From Kiritimatiellia bacterium (lineage in GTDB: Bacteria; Verrucomicrobiota; Kiritimatiellia; RFP12; UBA1067), in assembly GCA_028684935.1 (NCBI GenBank), contig JAQUEX010000010.1, positions 1 through 36,448 of the forward strand: 36,448 nucleotides of DNA, given 5' to 3'. A program made the position numbers and the translations under genes. The notes beneath the pieces are model-generated. The model ran no database searches. It was not told where the DNA came from and saw only the letters and a program-made list of their open reading frames with translations. Positions 35,401 to 36,448 of this stretch are shown here, piece by piece (position 1 is the first letter of the stretch; every line of letters begins with the position of its first letter).

Positions 35401-35990
35401 GCCTCGTTTCGGCGGGCGGCGCCGCGTTCCCGTTGGTTTTCGCCTTTGCGGTACCCTCCAACAGCACCCTGCATGTCGAAGGTTTCCTGAACGGTGCCGA
35501 CACGCGACGCGGGGCCGATTTCGAAGTCGAAGTGATCACGCTCAGCGCCACGGCCCTGCCCGCCCCGACGCCCGTCGACCAAGACGCCAATCTTTTGCCC
35601 GATGCTTACGAGCATCTCGTTTTCGGCGTGACAGGCACCCCCTTAGGGCGTGACTGGGACAACGACGGCTATTCGGATCTGCAAGAGTATCTTGAGGGCT
35701 GCGACCCGACCGATGCGACTGTGACACCTGCTGTCGCAGCCGTTGCGCTTGAGCCGCCGGAAGCGCACATTGCGCTGGACGGCAGCGACGTGCGTGTGTT
35801 CTGGCTCTGGCCGGCCCGTTACCACAACCGTTTCGACTTCATCCTAGAATCGACACCGGCTTTGGGCGCTCTGCCGTTCGCCGCCTCAACCCCTTCCGTG
35901 AACGCCGCAGACGATCTGCTCGATATACGGCTACCCACGGCGAGCGAAGGCCCGCAACGCTTTTACCGTATCCGTGTCCGCCTGCGTTAA
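32436..35990 (+). CDS. Large secreted protein (1184 aa) with FG-GAP-like N-terminus, chitobiase-C-like domain and TSP3-type calcium repeats
   Basis: Signal peptide MRTPRAILLLTVLCAAYVARAQ; starts 4 nt after the previous stop. LDADGDGDLDLVTADRASGLLRV; EPEGGLFDSAVQVTITAPASVTRILYRLN...; DSDGDGVPDFVELALGLDPAGGQDDDGDGLLDLDEILGGTRPDLVDSDGDGATDREERAAGTDPNN. Confidence 0.9.
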   Translation: MRTPRAILLLTVLCAAYVARAQIEPPRRITRTPAEFSCLLDADGDGDLDLVTADRASGLLRVGRRTSSTSVTWESPTSGGIAPLDGFTAGRVLTNARHAVVLTGMLANRAAVLDLASAGSARTPRPLFPQSAGPRLVVALNTVPASSTDELFLSSDLNGGGAFFRQLFQTTGFGTFAQLDFDNGPFPFTFAAGLCMSNGAIPRVAGLLPDTDEIYLFSIGNNGASVGLQPPRSVPLSDSSQFIFGGFVPTTPLGQFLVFTPGAQTAYSIPLEPNHTYGAVFGTATPLGLPVRPWSIQLGPGVRQLTLITANGAASVYDFDGTTLAPHSTMELPAGVSGGFTALCADPSAGQLFMLIDTDGDRASDTSCRYTFNGRSFVAADPAVAMPALSERAGRPNTLAFVGEPLVNTNAARIAAYTVADWSVSASGVTPSTTIQAAIDRGAALGLGVPAATVINDVPADATHLLLDQLASDIAVQPLFTAAGESVSVPRMEPEGGLFDSAVQVTITAPASVTRILYRLNAADPWTQSAGRTQTFWLYADTTVQCFGWNNANNRTTPIISGDFTFSRPPEEQDSDGDGVPDFVELALGLDPAGGQDDDGDGLLDLDEILGGTRPDLVDSDGDGATDREERAAGTDPNNASSVPSESQILSGTQSASERHAVFDLFLSPRPYDGVIAAYTVAATNVPCRITALDGSLLASSVTRETYYPYVPMPNLFFSNLPIPFEGLFAGFTTPAHFNVYTLSADPRIGRELVKLITAPAQPPVSVAYSWSGGDPSAEVTAWSNAAQTAYAAAVRPEQGESATVVDTLTAALFETFVARELSRRGLLTASAVSLFPARTEPESLPHPSAADLLLIQTAGDRDYPAYNLVDTLSWLRTACTNTAYTDVTALRTLAHSIYGVASLQMNDAPGQYPLPFDAIRAVVQEGTVTGAYTNHIGAAELNLAKQGSDRLLGLIPARPRLTLHLLAGAPQPPDSAVLADPDSGLRYSLVSAGGAAFPLVFAFAVPSNSTLHVEGFLNGADTRRGADFEVEVITLSATALPAPTPVDQDANLLPDAYEHLVFGVTGTPLGRDWDNDGYSDLQEYLEGCDPTDATVTPAVAAVALEPPEAHIALDGSDVRVFWLWPARYHNRFDFILESTPALGALPFAASTPSVNAADDLLDIRLPTASEGPQRFYRIRVRLR

Positions 35991-36035
35991 CACCTAGCGC
36001 GCACGTGCGGATCGAAGCGATGCACGAGGTGGTAT

Positions 36036-36060
36036 GTGACAATTTCGCATTTTTTGTCAC
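36036..36060. promoter_or_regulatory. Candidate operator upstream of the TetR-family gene
   Basis: GTGACAA (36036-36042), 11-nt spacer, TTGTCAC (36054-36060): perfect 7-bp inverted repeat about 37 bp upstream of the start. Confidence 0.45.
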
Positions 36061-36096
36061 TCTCGAAGCTTGACGGCACACTCTGAATCAGAAACA

Positions 36097-36448
36097 ATGG
36101 ATTCTGTTTTTTTTGAGGACCGTTTTCGGGAGCAAAAGCGGATGGGCATCGTCATCGACCACGAGGCGCGAAAGCGCATCATCATCGCAAAATCGATCCA
36201 ACTCTTTGCGGAGCAGGGGTATGATGGCGTCACGTATCAGAAAATAGCTGACAGTTGCGCGATTGCCCGCACGACGCTCTATAAGTATTTTCAGAACAAG
36301 CGCGAAATCTTTAACACGGCAATCTGGGAAGTATCTTATCTGCTGGTCGGACGATTCAGCGAGGCGCTCTCCTCCAAAACCAGCGCGCTCACCCGGCTCG
36401 AGCGTGTCATGACCGCCGTGATTCAGCTTTTGTTTGAGCAGCGCGTCA
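36097..36448 (+). CDS. TetR/AcrR-family transcriptional regulator, 3' truncated by window edge
   Basis: Translated by hand: MDSVFFEDRFREQKRMGIVIDHEARKRIIIAKSIQLFAEQGYDGVTYQKIADSCAIARTTLYKYFQNKREIFNTAIWEVSY... is a canonical TetR N-terminal HTH. Absent from the ORF track because it has no stop in the window. Confidence 0.9.
   Translation, partial: MDSVFFEDRFREQKRMGIVIDHEARKRIIIAKSIQLFAEQGYDGVTYQKIADSCAIARTTLYKYFQNKREIFNTAIWEVSYLLVGRFSEALSSKTSALTRLERVMTAVIQLLFEQRV

Noticed and set aside
23035-35990. Insecticidal Tc-toxin-like (TcA/B/C) complex
   Set aside because: Three giant genes, a helical segment and an FG-GAP-like motif prompted the idea, but I see no SpvB, RHS/YD repeats or TcA-type sequence.
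1-36448. CRISPR arrays, tRNA/rRNA genes, transposases, prophage or known defence genes
   Set aside because: No regularly spaced repeats, cloverleaf-like genes or recognisable proteins of these kinds were seen on reading the window.

Overview
GC-rich bacterial chromosomal window with dense, mostly operonic genes. The gene content (DUF1080, a GH106-like protein, very large secreted proteins with TSP3-type calcium repeats) suggests a PVC-group bacterium of Kiritimatiellota/Verrucomicrobiota type; this is inference only. From left to right: a truncated DUF523/DUF1722 protein; a minus-strand operon (DAHP synthase, beta-propeller di-haem c-type cytochrome, RidA/chorismatase-like protein, ResB, CcsA); an approximately 620-bp divergent intergenic region with several inverted repeats; a TadC / FHA / five-PEGA-repeat / HrpB cluster; rpsB-tsf with a leader and a terminator; a DUF1080 protein; a tiny Lpp-like lipoprotein; purN; a minus-strand uncharacterised protein with an Arg/Gly-rich N-terminus and a C2H2-like zinc finger; aconitase; a GH106-like lipoprotein; an approximately 13-kb run of three overlapping or abutting genes for giant secreted proteins (about 2076, 1059 and 1184 aa); and a truncated TetR-family regulator. 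The best candidates for something undescribed are the three-gene giant secreted protein operon, the zinc-finger/RGG-like protein, and the hairpin-rich intergenic region. No tRNA, rRNA, CRISPR array or transposase was recognised.
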